Assembly: GCF_003602275.1 (NCBI RefSeq)
Contig: NZ_QZVT01000002.1
Location: 457,370-521,369, forward strand
DNA: 64,000 bases
Direction: 5' to 3'
Source: Arthrobacter cheniae
GTDB lineage: Bacteria; Actinomycetota; Actinomycetes; Actinomycetales; Micrococcaceae
Below, piece after piece: positions 20,489 through 29,933 of this stretch. The notes under the pieces are model-generated. The model saw only the letters and a program-made list of their open reading frames with translations, made no database searches and was not told the origin of the DNA. How positions within the stretch are numbered: the first letter of the stretch is position 1; each line of letters starts with the position of its first letter. A program made the translations under genes and the position numbers.

Positions 20489-21088
20489 GTGGAACAACGC
20501 AGAATCCGGCTAGCAGCAGTGGGCGACGAACTCCTCGCGGGGCTCGGTGATCCTCGTGCCCTCGGCTGGTTCGGTCGCGTGATGGCCCGCACCAGGCCGG
20601 ACAACGCGACGGTGGAGGCCTACAGCCTTGCGGCGCCCGGCGAGGGGACCGAGGCCCTTGCCAACCGCTGGCTGCAGGAGGTCGGGCGGCGCTTCGGGGA
20701 CGGTCTCGAGAACCGCCTCGTGATCGGCCTGTCCGACCGCGACCTCGACCTCGAGCTGTCGACGGCGAGGAGCCGCCTCAACCTCGCGAATATCCTCGAT
20801 GGTGCTTCGCAGACGAACGTCAAGGTCCTCGTCGTCGGCCCTCCTCCCGGCCTCGATGCGGAGCGGAACAGGCGCCTCGCCGATCTCTCGGCAGCCTTCG
20901 GCGACGTGACCACCCGGCGCAAGCACGTCTTCGTCGACACCTTCACCCCGCTGCTCGCCCACGAGCAGTGGCGCCATGATCTCGCCGCCAATGGCGGCAC
21001 GCCCGCGCAGGCCGGGTACGGCCTGATCGCCTGGCTCGTCCTGCACCGCGGTTGGTTCCAGTGGCTCGATGTGCCGGCGCCAGAATAG
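20489..21088 (+). CDS. SGNH/GDSL-hydrolase-like protein lacking the usual serine
   Basis: This 199-residue protein has an SGNH-fold layout: an N-terminal block I, a hydrophobic strand VKVLVVGPPPGLDAERN resembling block V neighbours, and a final helix region (NGGTPAQAGYGLIAWLVLH). Block I reads VGDELLAGLGD, where active enzymes have GDSL; the nucleophile Ser is replaced by Glu. The C-terminal catalytic DxxH is also not clear, with DLAANGGTP in its place. It may be an inactive relative or use other chemistry. It is a single gene between two terminators; no partner is evident. Confidence 0.72.
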   Translation: MEQRRIRLAAVGDELLAGLGDPRALGWFGRVMARTRPDNATVEAYSLAAPGEGTEALANRWLQEVGRRFGDGLENRLVIGLSDRDLDLELSTARSRLNLANILDGASQTNVKVLVVGPPPGLDAERNRRLADLSAAFGDVTTRRKHVFVDTFTPLLAHEQWRHDLAANGGTPAQAGYGLIAWLVLHRGWFQWLDVPAPE

Positions 21089-21106
21089 ATGAGCGCACGC
21101 CGCTGA

Positions 21107-21140
21107 AGCCCCGGAGACACGCCGTCTCCGGGGCTTTTTT
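21107..21140 (+). terminator. Rho-independent terminator
   Basis: AGCCCCGGAGAC (21107-21118) and GTCTCCGGGGCT (21124-21135) form a perfect 12-bp stem followed by a T-run. It is an intrinsic terminator for the SGNH-like gene. Confidence 0.92.
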
Positions 21141-21317
21141 CATTGCCCGGGAAGCGCATGTTTCGCCCAGGTAACAAATGGGTTATCACTGGTTCACTGA
21201 GTGTCCGGAGGCAACAATCCTTCGCTATGCTGTCCGAGTGTGATTGCCGTCACTGCCGCAATCCGCCTCGGGGGACATCACTGCGTCCCCCGCGCCAAGC
21301 ACAGTAAGGACTATCGA

Positions 21318-23099
21318 ATGCGTAATAAGCGCACCATGACGCTCGCCGCACTGTCCATCGGGGCACTCATGCTGAGTGCCTGCGGATCCGCGGGTGGAAC
21401 TGCCGAGACCCCGGCATCGGAAGGCGCCACGGAGGATCTGGCGACGACGATCAACATCGCGATCAGCCAGGCACCCACCGCCTACAACGGGGGCACGGCC
21501 GCAACCAACGCCGTCTACAACACCTACGTGGACAACCTCACCACCAGCTCGTGGGTCGCCTTCAATGCGGAGGGCAACCTCGAGAAGAACGAGGAGTTCG
21601 GCACCTACGAGAAGACCAGCGACGATCCCCTCACCGTGAAATACACCATCAATGAGGATGCCGTCTGGTCCGACGGAACCGCGATCGACTTCGATGACGT
21701 GCTCCTGCAGTGGGCCGCCTTCTCGGGCACCCATCCCAGCGGCGAGACCGATCCGGAATCCGGCGCCGAGGCGGACCTCTTCCTGGCGTCCTCCACCAAT
21801 GGTTTCGGCCAGATGGAGATGCCCGAAGGCGAGCCGGGCGCCAAGGAATTCGAGGTCGTCTACAGCGAGCCCTACGCGGACTGGGAGTCCGTGATGTCGA
21901 CCGCCCTCATGCCCGCGCACATCGCTGCGGAGCAGGCCGGCCTGTCGGCCGAGGGCGACGGCGCGGAACTCGTCGAAGCCATCCAGAACGATGACCGCGC
22001 GGCGCTGACCCCGGTGTCGGAGTTCTGGAACACCGGCTGGAACTACGAAGCCGACCTCCCGACCCTCCCCGACACCGCGATCCTTCCCTCATCCGGCCCC
22101 TACGTCCTCGACAACGCGGCCAACGGGACCCTGACGCTCGTCAAGAACGACCAGTACTGGGGTGAGGAGCGTGCCGGCAAGACCGACACGATCGTCTTCA
22201 AGACCGTCGTCGACGAGGAAGCCGTCCAGGCCCTCCAGAACGGCGACGTCGACATCATCGAGCCCTCCAGCCCGACCGTCGACACGAAGACCGCGCTCGA
22301 GCAGATCGGTGAGACCGTGACGGTCGACACCGGTCAGTCCCTGACCTTCTCGCACGTCGACCTCGACCAGCGCCCCGGCGCCGTCTTCGAGGACCTCAAG
22401 GTGCGCCAGGCCTTCGCCAAGTGCATCCCGGTAGCGGACATGGTCGACAAGTTCGTCACGCCGGTCGACCCGGAAGGCTCCGTGCTGAACCTGCACGAGT
22501 ACCAGCCTGCGCAGGCCGACTACGAGACGGTCCTCGAAGGCGCTCCCGCCGCCGAGAGCGACGGCGTCGCCGACATCGAGGGTGCCAAGGCGCTCCTCGC
22601 CGAGGCTGGCAAGACCGAGCCCGTCAAGGTCTCGATGATGCACGCATCGACGAGCCAGCTGCGCGCGGACCAGGTCGCCCTCATCAAGGACAGCTGCGAC
22701 AAGGCAGGCTTCGAGATCACCCCGCAGCCCGAGGCCGAGTGGAGCGCCAAGCTCTCCCAGCCCGGTGCCTGGGATGCCGTGGTCTTCGGTTGGGCCGGTT
22801 CCGGCCTGGTCGCCTCCGGTGAATCCATCTACGTCTCCGGCGGCGAGCAGAACTTCGGCGGCTACACCGACGAAGAGGTGGACCGTATCTGGAGCGAGAT
22901 CGTGACCAACACGGACACCGAGAAGGTCGTCGGCCTGAAGAGCGAACTCGAGCAGCGCCTTGCCGAGACGCAGTACAACGTGGTGCTCTACGCCAACCCG
23001 AACATCGCGGGCTACTCCTCGAAGCTCCAGGGCGTGGAACTGAACCCGACGCAGACCGGCATCACCTGGAATGCCTACAGCTGGACGAAGCAGAACTGA
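21318..23099 (+). CDS. Oligopeptide-type ABC transporter substrate-binding lipoprotein
   Basis: This 593-residue family-5 extracellular solute-binding protein (OppA/DppA type) has a signal peptide with the lipobox LMLSACGS near residue 22, so it is lipid-anchored. Typical SBP_bac_5 segments follow, such as VKYTINEDAVWSDGTAIDF near residues 100-120 and the later HVDLDQRPGAVFEDLKVRQA. The ATG at 21318 with AGTAAGGA upstream starts the signal peptide; a longer upstream frame is not supported. It is the first gene of a four-gene importer. The ligand is probably peptide, but nickel or other small solutes cannot be excluded. Confidence 0.92.
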   Translation: MRNKRTMTLAALSIGALMLSACGSAGGTAETPASEGATEDLATTINIAISQAPTAYNGGTAATNAVYNTYVDNLTTSSWVAFNAEGNLEKNEEFGTYEKTSDDPLTVKYTINEDAVWSDGTAIDFDDVLLQWAAFSGTHPSGETDPESGAEADLFLASSTNGFGQMEMPEGEPGAKEFEVVYSEPYADWESVMSTALMPAHIAAEQAGLSAEGDGAELVEAIQNDDRAALTPVSEFWNTGWNYEADLPTLPDTAILPSSGPYVLDNAANGTLTLVKNDQYWGEERAGKTDTIVFKTVVDEEAVQALQNGDVDIIEPSSPTVDTKTALEQIGETVTVDTGQSLTFSHVDLDQRPGAVFEDLKVRQAFAKCIPVADMVDKFVTPVDPEGSVLNLHEYQPAQADYETVLEGAPAAESDGVADIEGAKALLAEAGKTEPVKVSMMHASTSQLRADQVALIKDSCDKAGFEITPQPEAEWSAKLSQPGAWDAVVFGWAGSGLVASGESIYVSGGEQNFGGYTDEEVDRIWSEIVTNTDTEKVVGLKSELEQRLAETQYNVVLYANPNIAGYSSKLQGVELNPTQTGITWNAYSWTKQN

Positions 23100-23122
23100 T
23101 CGCCTCTTCCGGATGAGCATGA

Positions 23123-23152
23123 GGACGGGCAGGCCCTCGGGCCTGCCCGTCC
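23123..23152 (+). terminator. Intercistronic hairpin after the binding-protein gene
   Basis: GGACGGGCAGGC (23123-23134) and GCCTGCCCGTCC (23141-23152) form a 12-bp stem without a U-run. In ABC operons such a hairpin after the binding-protein gene often stabilises its mRNA or partly stops transcription, giving more binding protein than permease. Confidence 0.6.
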
Positions 23153-23200
23153 CTATGCCCGGCACAGCTACAGCCTGCACCGTTTCCTAGGAGCCCCCAC

Positions 23201-24733
23201 GTGTTCTACTTCATCGTCAAGCGAACCATCATCTCGTTTTTCATCATGCTCGCAGCGACCACGCTGATGTACTTCCTCACGATTTCGTCGGGTGACCCCT
23301 TCGAGGACCTCGGTGAGGCGAGCGGCCCGGAGAAGGCCGCCACCATCGCAGCGCGTACTGCCGCCATGAACCTGGACGTGCCACCCATCCCCCGCTACTT
23401 CCTCTGGCTGCAGGACGTCGGCCACTGCCTCGTCCCCGGCGGCGTGAGCTGCACGCTCGGGCTGGACCGCACGGGAGCAGCCGTTCTGCCCCAACTCGAG
23501 AACGCCGTCGGCTCGACGCTGCGCCTCGTCGTCGTCGCCACCGTCCTGGCACTCGTGCTCGGCGTGGTCGTGGGTATCGTGACGGCGATCCGGCAGTACA
23601 GCACCTTCGACTACTCGGTCACCTTCATCTCCTTCCTGTTGTTCTCGCTCCCCCTGTTCTGGCTCTCGACGCTGCTGAAGCAGTACCTGGCGATCGACCT
23701 GAACACCTGGCTCGCGAATCCACAATTCTCGTATCTCACGATCGCCCTGATCGGGGTGGTCGCCGGCGTGATATGGGCGGTCGTCGTCGGCGGTGACCGC
23801 CGGCGCAGGCTGACGGTCTTCGCCATTGCCGCAGTGGCGACGGCGCTTGCCCTCTACCTCCTCCTCGTGTCCCGCTGGTTCGTCACCCCGGGCCTCGGAT
23901 TGGTCGGCATGCTGGTCTCGGCCGCAGGCATCGCTGTCCTCTGGACCGCCCTGCTCGCCGGCTTCCGCCGTCGTCGTGTCCTGCATGCCGCCCTCGCGGC
24001 AGCGGGCGTGGGCTTCGTCGGCTACCTCGTGTCGATTCCCCTCCTGGCGGATACCAACTGGCTCATCGTGCTGGCACTCGTCGTCGTCCTCGCGGTGGTG
24101 TCGTACATCGTCGCCGGCGTCGTGGGCGGCCCGTTCCGTGCGCAGGCAGCCAAGATCGGAGCGGTCATCGCCGTCTCGGTCAGCCTGCTCATCGTCGTGG
24201 ACCGCCTCCTCCAGGCCTATCCGACGCTCTCGGCGAAGGCCGGTGGCCGGCCCATCCCGACGACCGGCTCCCAGTCCGCCAACCTCGCCGGGACCTTCTG
24301 GGAGATCAACCTGGATTACGCACTGCACCTGATCCTGCCGACCATCGCCCTGACACTCATCTCGTTCGCGACCTACACGCGGTACACCAGGGCCAGTCAG
24401 CTCGATGTCATGAACCAGGACTACATCCGCACCGCGCGGGCCAAGGGCCTCAGCGAGCGGACCGTGCTGGTCAAGCACGCGTTCCGCAACGCGATGATCC
24501 CGATCACCACCCTGATGGCCTTCGACTTCGCGGGCGTCCTCGGTGGCGCCGTCATCACCGAGCAGGTCTTCGGCTGGAACGGCATGGGCAAGATGTTCGT
24601 CGACGGCATCCAGAACGTGGACCCGGGGCCGGTCATGGCCTTCTTCCTCGTCGTCGGGACGGCCGCCGTCCTCTTCAACATGCTGGCGGACATCGCCTAC
24701 GCGTTCCTCGACCCCCGCATCACCCTCAGCTAG
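23201..24733 (+). CDS. Oligopeptide-type ABC transporter permease (DppB-like, with large insert)
   Basis: This 510-residue inner-membrane permease has the DppB N terminus (FYFIVKRTIISFFIMLAATT) and a C-terminal permease core with the coupling loop RAKGLSERTVLVKHAFRNA. The GTG start at 23201 has CTAGGAG upstream. The usual length is about 310-340 residues. The extra length lies mostly in the middle (about residues 180-330), where additional hydrophobic helices and a short loop are inserted, ahead of the conserved C-terminal helices. The paired permease starts 9 bases downstream. Confidence 0.9.
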   Translation: MFYFIVKRTIISFFIMLAATTLMYFLTISSGDPFEDLGEASGPEKAATIAARTAAMNLDVPPIPRYFLWLQDVGHCLVPGGVSCTLGLDRTGAAVLPQLENAVGSTLRLVVVATVLALVLGVVVGIVTAIRQYSTFDYSVTFISFLLFSLPLFWLSTLLKQYLAIDLNTWLANPQFSYLTIALIGVVAGVIWAVVVGGDRRRRLTVFAIAAVATALALYLLLVSRWFVTPGLGLVGMLVSAAGIAVLWTALLAGFRRRRVLHAALAAAGVGFVGYLVSIPLLADTNWLIVLALVVVLAVVSYIVAGVVGGPFRAQAAKIGAVIAVSVSLLIVVDRLLQAYPTLSAKAGGRPIPTTGSQSANLAGTFWEINLDYALHLILPTIALTLISFATYTRYTRASQLDVMNQDYIRTARAKGLSERTVLVKHAFRNAMIPITTLMAFDFAGVLGGAVITEQVFGWNGMGKMFVDGIQNVDPGPVMAFFLVVGTAAVLFNMLADIAYAFLDPRITLS

Positions 24734-24742
24734 GACGGGATC

Positions 24743-25777
24743 ATGAGCAATCACCAGAACCCGCGGGACGATTCCCGCCCGTCTGTCGAATTGTCCGAGA
24801 TGACCCTGCAGAGCCAGGACACGGACATCGCGACCGCCGCTCCGACACGGGCGCAGACGGACCGCATCCGCACCACCGAGGCCAAGAGCCAGGGCCGTCT
24901 CATCAGGGAACGTTTCTTCCGGCACAAGGGAGCCCTCGCCGGAATCGCACTGCTGGCGCTGATCTTCCTGCTCGCCTTCAGCTCCATCGGTTTCGCCGGC
25001 ATCCCGGGGTGGTGGAACAAGGACTACGACGTCCTCGCCGCCCGGTTCAACGAGGGCCGTCCCACGCTCACCCTGTGGCCGTTCAGTCTCGGTGAGCATC
25101 CTTTCGGACAGGACGTCCTCGGACGCGACTACTTCGCCCTGACGATGCGCGGAACGCAGACATCGCTGATCATCGCCTTCATCGTCGGACTCGTTGCCAT
25201 GGTCATCGGCACCACGGTCGGGGCTCTCGCCGGCTACTTCCGCGGCTGGACCGAGGCATTCCTCATGCGCATCACCGATGTGGTCATCACCATCCCGACG
25301 GTCGTCATCGCGGCAGCGGTCGCCGGAATCGTCGCTAAGGCGGGCATCATCCCCTTCGCAGTCTTCCTGGGCATCGTCACGTGGACAGGACTCGCCCGGC
25401 TGGTGCGCGGCGAGTTCCTGTCGCTCCGGGAGAAGGAGTTCGTCGAATCCGCCAAGTCGGTCGGCGCGAGCTCGTTCCGCATCATCTTCCGGCACATCCT
25501 CCCGAATACCGTCGGGGTCATCATCGTCTCCACGACCCTGGCCATCTCCGGAGCCATCCTGCTCGAGACCGCCCTGAGCTACCTCGGCCTCGGCGTCGTC
25601 TCGCCGGATACCTCGCTCGGCAAGGCCATCAATGACAACCGCTCGGCCCTCACGGTGCGGCCGTGGCTGTTCCTGTGGCCCGGAGCGTTCATCATCGGCA
25701 TCGCCCTCGCCGTCAACTTCATCGGCGACGGCCTGCGCGACGCATTCGACCCCAAGCAGACAAGGGTGAAGCAGTAA
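24743..25777 (+). CDS. Oligopeptide-type ABC transporter permease (DppC-like)
   Basis: This 344-residue partner permease has a cytoplasmic N-terminal tail of about 60 residues, then a first helix (GIALLALIFLLAFSSIGFAG), the periplasmic segment HPFGQDVLGRDYFAL typical of DppC, and further helices. The coupling loop is SAKSVGASSFRIIFRHILPN. It shares one base with the following ATPase gene (TAATG), a sign of translational coupling. It forms the membrane channel with the DppB-like protein. Confidence 0.93.
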   Translation: MSNHQNPRDDSRPSVELSEMTLQSQDTDIATAAPTRAQTDRIRTTEAKSQGRLIRERFFRHKGALAGIALLALIFLLAFSSIGFAGIPGWWNKDYDVLAARFNEGRPTLTLWPFSLGEHPFGQDVLGRDYFALTMRGTQTSLIIAFIVGLVAMVIGTTVGALAGYFRGWTEAFLMRITDVVITIPTVVIAAAVAGIVAKAGIIPFAVFLGIVTWTGLARLVRGEFLSLREKEFVESAKSVGASSFRIIFRHILPNTVGVIIVSTTLAISGAILLETALSYLGLGVVSPDTSLGKAINDNRSALTVRPWLFLWPGAFIIGIALAVNFIGDGLRDAFDPKQTRVKQ

Positions 25778-27561
25778 TGGCAGCACACAGCTCGGTCATC
25801 ATGACGGACGAACAGGCACCCGTCGAGAGCGGACCCATCCTCGCGGTGAAGGGGCTCGGCGTGGATTTCAACGTCGACAACGAGTGGGTGATGGCCGCCG
25901 AGGACGTCTCCTACGAGATCCACCCCGGCCAGATCCTCGCCATCGTCGGGGAGTCCGGATCCGGCAAGAGCATGTCCTCCATGGCCCTGCTCGGCCTCCT
26001 CCCCCGCAACGGACGCTCGCACGGCAGCGCGAAGATGCTCGGCAAGGAACTGATCGGAGCGCCGCAGGGCACGCTCCGCCGCGTGCGCGGAAACGAGATC
26101 GCGATGATCTTCCAGGAACCCATGACGGCGCTGAACCCGGTCCTGACGGTCGGCGAGCAGATCCGCGAGGCGGTCGAGCAGCACACGGAGCTTTCGCCGG
26201 CCCAGGCCAAGAAGCGCGCCATCGAGCTGCTGCGCATGGTGGAGATCCCTGAGGCCGAGCGCCGCTACGACTCCTTCCCGCACCAGTTCTCGGGCGGCCA
26301 GCGCCAGCGTGCGATGATCGCCATCGCCCTCGCCAACGATCCGATGCTCCTGATCGCGGACGAACCCACCACCGCGCTCGATGTCACCGTGCAGGCCGAG
26401 GTCCTCGACCTGCTACGCAAGCTCAACAAGCGGCTCAACAGCGCCGTGCTCCTCATCACCCACGACATGGGCGTGGTCGCCGACCTCGCGGACCACGTCA
26501 TCGTGATGGAGCGGGGCAGGATCGTCGAGGCCGCGCCGACGGCCCAGCTGTTCGCGGCCCCGGCCGAGGCCTACACGAAGCAGCTGCTCGGCGCCGTCCC
26601 GCACCTGGGTTCCAAGGTGGGCGGTGTCCTCACCGACGTCGAGGTGGTCGACGGGCACCTGAGCATCCACGAGGAGTACGCGGAGGCAGCACTGCGGGCG
26701 CGGGAGACACATACGGCGTCCGGCGTCGTACCGGCGCTGGAACTCACGGATGTGGACATCGAGTACCCGGGCCGGTTCCGGCAACCGCCCTTCAAGGCGG
26801 TGTCCGGTGTCTCCCTGACCATCAACCCCGGTGAGGTCCTGGGCCTGGTGGGCGAGTCCGGATCCGGCAAGTCGACCATCGCGCGCGCCGTGACGGGACT
26901 GATCAGGACCTCCGGCGGAAGGGTGAGGATCGGAGGCACCGACATCACGGACCTCAGCGCGCGTCAGCTCCTGCCGCTGCGCAAGAAGTTCGCCATCGTC
27001 TTCCAGGATCCCGCGGCGTCCCTCAACCCGAGGATGTCCATCGGAGAGAGCATCGGCGAGCCTCTGCTCCTCCATCAGAAGCTGGGCCGCGGGGCGCTCG
27101 ACAAGCGGGTCGCGTCCCTGCTGGAGGATGTGCAGCTGCCGGTCGCCTTCCGCAACCGGTACCCGCACGAGCTCTCCGGCGGTCAGCGCCAGCGCGTCGG
27201 CATCGCCCGTGCGCTGTCACTGCAACCGGACCTCCTCGTGGCCGACGAACCGACATCGGCGCTCGACGTCTCGGTTCAGGCGAAGGTGCTGGAGCTCCTG
27301 CAGGAGCTCCAGCGGGAACGCGGATTCGCCTGCCTGTTCGTGAGCCACGACCTCGCCGTCGTCGAACTCCTGGCGAGTCACATCGCGGTGCTCAACAAGG
27401 GCAACCTGGTGGAGCAGGGCAGCACCGAGCAGGTCCTCAAGTATCCGCGTGACCCGTACACGCGCCGCCTGCTTGCAGCAGCGCCCGTGCCGGACCCTGC
27501 GATCCAGTCGTTGCGGCGGGAGCAGCGCACCGCCCTCCTGGCGGCGGGCTCGTCCGAGTAG
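25777..27561 (+). CDS. Fused dual ATPase of oligopeptide ABC transporter (DppD-DppF)
   Basis: This 594-residue protein has two complete ABC ATPase domains in one chain. Domain 1 (about 15-260) has Walker [10 protein letters not shown], signature [15 protein letters not shown] and Walker [13 protein letters not shown]. Domain 2 (about 320-560) has Walker [10 protein letters not shown], signature [15 protein letters not shown] and Walker [13 protein letters not shown]. Each is followed by the oligopeptide-transporter C-terminal segment. One chain therefore replaces the usual DppD/DppF pair. The ATG at 25777 overlaps the stop of the upstream permease. A bidirectional terminator follows. Confidence 0.94.
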   Translation: MAAHSSVIMTDEQAPVESGPILAVKGLGVDFNVDNEWVMAAEDVSYEIHPGQILAIVGESGSGKSMSSMALLGLLPRNGRSHGSAKMLGKELIGAPQGTLRRVRGNEIAMIFQEPMTALNPVLTVGEQIREAVEQHTELSPAQAKKRAIELLRMVEIPEAERRYDSFPHQFSGGQRQRAMIAIALANDPMLLIADEPTTALDVTVQAEVLDLLRKLNKRLNSAVLLITHDMGVVADLADHVIVMERGRIVEAAPTAQLFAAPAEAYTKQLLGAVPHLGSKVGGVLTDVEVVDGHLSIHEEYAEAALRARETHTASGVVPALELTDVDIEYPGRFRQPPFKAVSGVSLTINPGEVLGLVGESGSGKSTIARAVTGLIRTSGGRVRIGGTDITDLSARQLLPLRKKFAIVFQDPAASLNPRMSIGESIGEPLLLHQKLGRGALDKRVASLLEDVQLPVAFRNRYPHELSGGQRQRVGIARALSLQPDLLVADEPTSALDVSVQAKVLELLQELQRERGFACLFVSHDLAVVELLASHIAVLNKGNLVEQGSTEQVLKYPRDPYTRRLLAAAPVPDPAIQSLRREQRTALLAAGSSE

Positions 27562-27579
27562 GACGGTCCGGCAGGAACA

Positions 27580-27613
27580 ACGAGGAACCCTCCGCGCACG
27601 GAGGGTTCCTCGT
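27580..27613. terminator. Bidirectional terminator between convergent genes
   Basis: ACGAGGAACCCTCCG (27580-27594) and CGGAGGGTTCCTCGT (27599-27613) form a perfect 15-bp stem with a 4-base loop. It separates the oligopeptide operon from the convergent oxidoreductase gene. Confidence 0.85.
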
Positions 27614-27636
27614 CTGCAATTGCGCCGTCTGCCGGG

Positions 27637-28602
27637 TCAGTGACGGAAGACGATCTTTCCGAAGACGTCACCGGCCAGCATGCGCCGAAACCCCCGGGCA
27701 GCATCATCGAGGGGCAGGACCGTGTCGATCACGGGCCGGACACCGGTGGCCACGAGGAAGCGCGTGAGCCGCACCAGCTCCTCCCGCGTCCCCATCGTCG
27801 AACCGAGCACGCGCAGCTGGAGGAAGAACACCCGGCTGAGGTCGGCGGAGGGCGCGGAACCGCTGGTAGCTCCGCACGTCACCACCGTCCCACCGGGCAC
27901 GAGGGACTTCAGGGAGTGGGCCCACGTCGCCTCACCCACCGAATCGAAGACGACGTCGACGCGCTCGGGGAGCCGCGCACCGTCCTCGAACGCCTGGTCG
28001 GCGCCGAGCTCGAGCGCCCGCTGCCGTTTCTTCGCGCTCCGACTCGTGGCCCAGACGCGGAAGCCCGCTGCCGAGGCCAGGGCGATCAGGGCGGACGCGA
28101 CTCCGCCGCCGGCACCCTGCACGAGGACGGTGGCCCCGGGCGCGGCCGGAGAGACCGTGAAGAGCATGCGATAGGCGGTGAGCCAGGCCGTGGGCAGGCA
28201 GGCCGCTTCCTCGAAAGTGAGCTCGGGAGGTTTCGGGACGAGGTTCCGCTCGGGAACCCACACGTAGTCGGCCATCGTGCCGGGGTGGCGCTCCGACAGG
28301 AGCGAACGCTTCGGGTCCAGGGTCTCGTCGCCGCGCCACTCGGGCGAGGACACCACGCCGTGCACGATCACCTCGTTGCCGTCGTCGTCGAGACCGGCGG
28401 CATCACATCCCAGGACCATCGGCAGCCTGTCCTGCGACAGTCCTACTCCCTTGAGCGACCAGAGGTCGTGATGGTTGAGGCAGGATGCGACGACCCTCAC
28501 CCGCCGGAAACCGACGGGCGCGTCCGGGAGGTCCAGGTCTCCGACGGTGAGCCCGGCGAGCGGATCATCCGCGGACTGGGTGGCTACGTAGGCGGCGCGC
28601 AT
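27637..28602 (-). CDS. Zinc-binding-type alcohol dehydrogenase / quinone oxidoreductase
   Basis: This 321-residue MDR-superfamily oxidoreductase has an N-terminal GroES-like domain (with LNHHDLWSLKGVG) and a Rossmann domain near residues 130-260 with VLVQGAGGGVASALIALASA for NAD(P)H. The catalytic zinc ligand set is not obvious, so it may be a quinone-type or zinc-free member. The ATG at 28602 has AAGGAG 7 bases upstream; the TTG two codons earlier is less likely. The physiological substrate is unknown. Confidence 0.86.
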   Translation of the reverse strand: MRAAYVATQSADDPLAGLTVGDLDLPDAPVGFRRVRVVASCLNHHDLWSLKGVGLSQDRLPMVLGCDAAGLDDDGNEVIVHGVVSSPEWRGDETLDPKRSLLSERHPGTMADYVWVPERNLVPKPPELTFEEAACLPTAWLTAYRMLFTVSPAAPGATVLVQGAGGGVASALIALASAAGFRVWATSRSAKKRQRALELGADQAFEDGARLPERVDVVFDSVGEATWAHSLKSLVPGGTVVTCGATSGSAPSADLSRVFFLQLRVLGSTMGTREELVRLTRFLVATGVRPVIDTVLPLDDAARGFRRMLAGDVFGKIVFRH

Positions 28603-28723
28603 GCACAAGCTCCTTCGATCATGGATGGTCCTTCAATCCTAGGGGCCGGCCGTGCCGCGAAGGAGGTGGCCCTGATCGGCGGAGGCAGGCTGTTTAGGTG
28701 ACGCCCACCGCCGTATGGGAGAC

Positions 28724-28750
28724 TTGGGTGCAGTTCTGCACGACTACAGT
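28724..28750 (+). promoter_or_regulatory. Possible promoter of the bL37 gene
   Basis: TTGGGT (28724-28729) and TACAGT (28745-28750) resemble -35 and -10 boxes with a short 15-base spacer. A perfect palindrome, GTGCAGTTCTGCAC (28728-28741), lies between them and could be an operator. Inferred from pattern only. Confidence 0.35.
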
Positions 28751-28773
28751 GCCGGAAGAAGAAGGAGGCAGCC

Positions 28774-28848
28774 ATGAGCAAGCGAGCACGCAAGCGTCGC
28801 GACCGCAAGCGCGGAGGCGCAAACCACGGTAAGCGCCCCAACGCCTGA
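28774..28848 (+). CDS. Ribosomal protein bL37 (24 residues)
   Basis: A 24-residue, highly basic protein, MSKRARKRRDRKRGG followed by ANHGKRPNA. It ends in the ANHGKRPN segment of bL37, the actinobacterial large-subunit protein first seen in mycobacterial ribosome structures, and has the same length. It lies in the large-subunit core near 23S rRNA and stabilises it through basic contacts. The ribosome-binding site GAAGGAGG is excellent (spacing 6) and a strong hairpin follows. It is easily missed because of its size. It lies beside rsrA, divergent from the oxidoreductase. Confidence 0.9.
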   Translation: MSKRARKRRDRKRGGANHGKRPNA

Positions 28849-28880
28849 GTTCAGGCCTTGAAAGCATGGTGGTAGCACCA

Positions 28881-28924
28881 ACGACAGAACCTCCGGCCCG
28901 TCAGGGTTCCGGAGGTTCTGTCGT
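28881..28924. terminator. Bidirectional terminator between bL37 and rsrA
   Basis: ACGACAGAACCTCCGG (28881-28896) pairs perfectly with CCGGAGGTTCTGTCGT (28909-28924), a 16-bp stem. It ends the bL37 transcript and lies 56 bases past the rsrA stop on the other strand. Confidence 0.85.
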
Positions 28925-28980
28925 TCAACCGTGCATTCGCCGAGTTGTCCGCCGAAGACGCGACCTCGAGCTACTGAAGG

Positions 28981-29241
28981 TCAGTGGGCTGCCGTCTTGA
29001 GCTGGCTGATACGGTCGAGGATGCTCGCCTTCAGGGTCGATGGCGCCACCTCGGTGCAGGATCGCTTGACGACCGACCGGATCACGCACTCGAGGTCATG
29101 TTCCTCGGCGCACTCCGGACAACCGTTCAGGTGGTCCTTGATCTCCACCAGGTCCTGGTGTGACAGGGCACCGTCGAGGTACTCGTACAGCCGCTCGATC
29201 CTCGAGTCGGCGCAATCGCCCATACTCTCGCAATCGCTCAT
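28981..29241 (-). CDS. rsrA: Zinc-binding anti-sigma factor RsrA (mycothiol/thiol redox sensing)
   Basis: This 86-residue ZAS-family anti-sigma factor has the signature HLNGCPEC near residues 37-44, in which His and Cys hold zinc. In RsrA-type proteins oxidation of the Cys pair forms a disulfide and releases the sigma factor; further Cys in the N-terminal [10 protein letters not shown] segment and near SCTEV may take part. It overlaps the end of sigR by 4 bases (ATGA), so sigma factor and its inhibitor are made together. Thiol sensing is established for the family, not tested here. Confidence 0.93.
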   Translation of the reverse strand: MSDCESMGDCADSRIERLYEYLDGALSHQDLVEIKDHLNGCPECAEEHDLECVIRSVVKRSCTEVAPSTLKASILDRISQLKTAAH

Positions 29242-29933
29242 TTCTTCATCTCCTGTTCCTTGCCCGCTGCCCCAGGTGCAACCCGCTTCTTGGCACCCGC
29301 ACCTGCGGTGGCACCGAGGCCCCGCTCGTGCGCGTACTCCGCGAGGAGCTCGCGCAGCAGTTTGCGCCCGCGGTGCAGCCGGGACATGACGGTCCCGATG
29401 GGCGTATTCATGATTTCCGAAATCTCCTTGTACGCGAAGCCCTCGACGTCCGAGAAGTAGACCGCGAGCCTGAATTCCTCGGGAATGGCCTGCAGCGCAC
29501 TCTTCACATCGGAGTCCGGCAGATGGTCCAGTGCTTCGGCCTCAGCGGAACGCAATCCCATGGAGGTGTGCTCCGCGGCCTTGGCGAGCTGCCAGTCCTC
29601 GATGGTGTCCGAGTGGGACTGCAGGGGCTCGCGCTGCCGCTTGCGGTAGAGATTTATATAGGTGTTCGTAAGGATGCGGTACAACCACGCCTTCAGATTC
29701 GTGCCCGGCTTGTACTGGTGGAACGCCGAGAACGCCTTGGTATAGGCCTCCTGCACCAGGTCCTCCGCATCACTGGGATTGCGGGCCATACGCATGGCGG
29801 CAGAGTAGAGCTGATCGACGTACTGCATCGCGTCGCGCTCGAAGCGTGCCTTGCGGTCGGCTTCCGACTCCGTCGACACGTCCAACTGTGCATCTTCGGC
29901 CTGGCTGCTGCCTGCGGGGGCTGTTGTATTCAT
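29238..29933 (-). CDS. sigR: ECF sigma factor SigR/SigH (thiol-oxidative stress)
   Basis: This 231-residue ECF sigma factor has sigma-2 with [15 protein letters not shown] and [17 protein letters not shown], core contacts in [19 protein letters not shown], and sigma-4 with [20 protein letters not shown]. This matches actinobacterial SigR/SigH. The short start at 29933 (MNTTAPAG) has no good Shine-Dalgarno; a second in-frame ATG at 30047, with AAGAAGGG upstream, would add 38 residues, recalling the unstable extended SigR' form of Streptomyces. A SigR-type promoter lies at 30092-30117, so the gene probably activates itself. It overlaps rsrA by 4 bases. Confidence 0.94.
   Translation of the reverse strand: MNTTAPAGSSQAEDAQLDVSTESEADRKARFERDAMQYVDQLYSAAMRMARNPSDAEDLVQEAYTKAFSAFHQYKPGTNLKAWLYRILTNTYINLYRKRQREPLQSHSDTIEDWQLAKAAEHTSMGLRSAEAEALDHLPDSDVKSALQAIPEEFRLAVYFSDVEGFAYKEISEIMNTPIGTVMSRLHRGRKLLRELLAEYAHERGLGATAGAGAKKRVAPGAAGKEQEMKK

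Noticed and set aside
23168..25786. An 872-codon minus-strand frame across the oligopeptide permeases
   Set aside because: Asp/Glu/Arg-biased antisense shadow with no domain, opposite two clear permeases.
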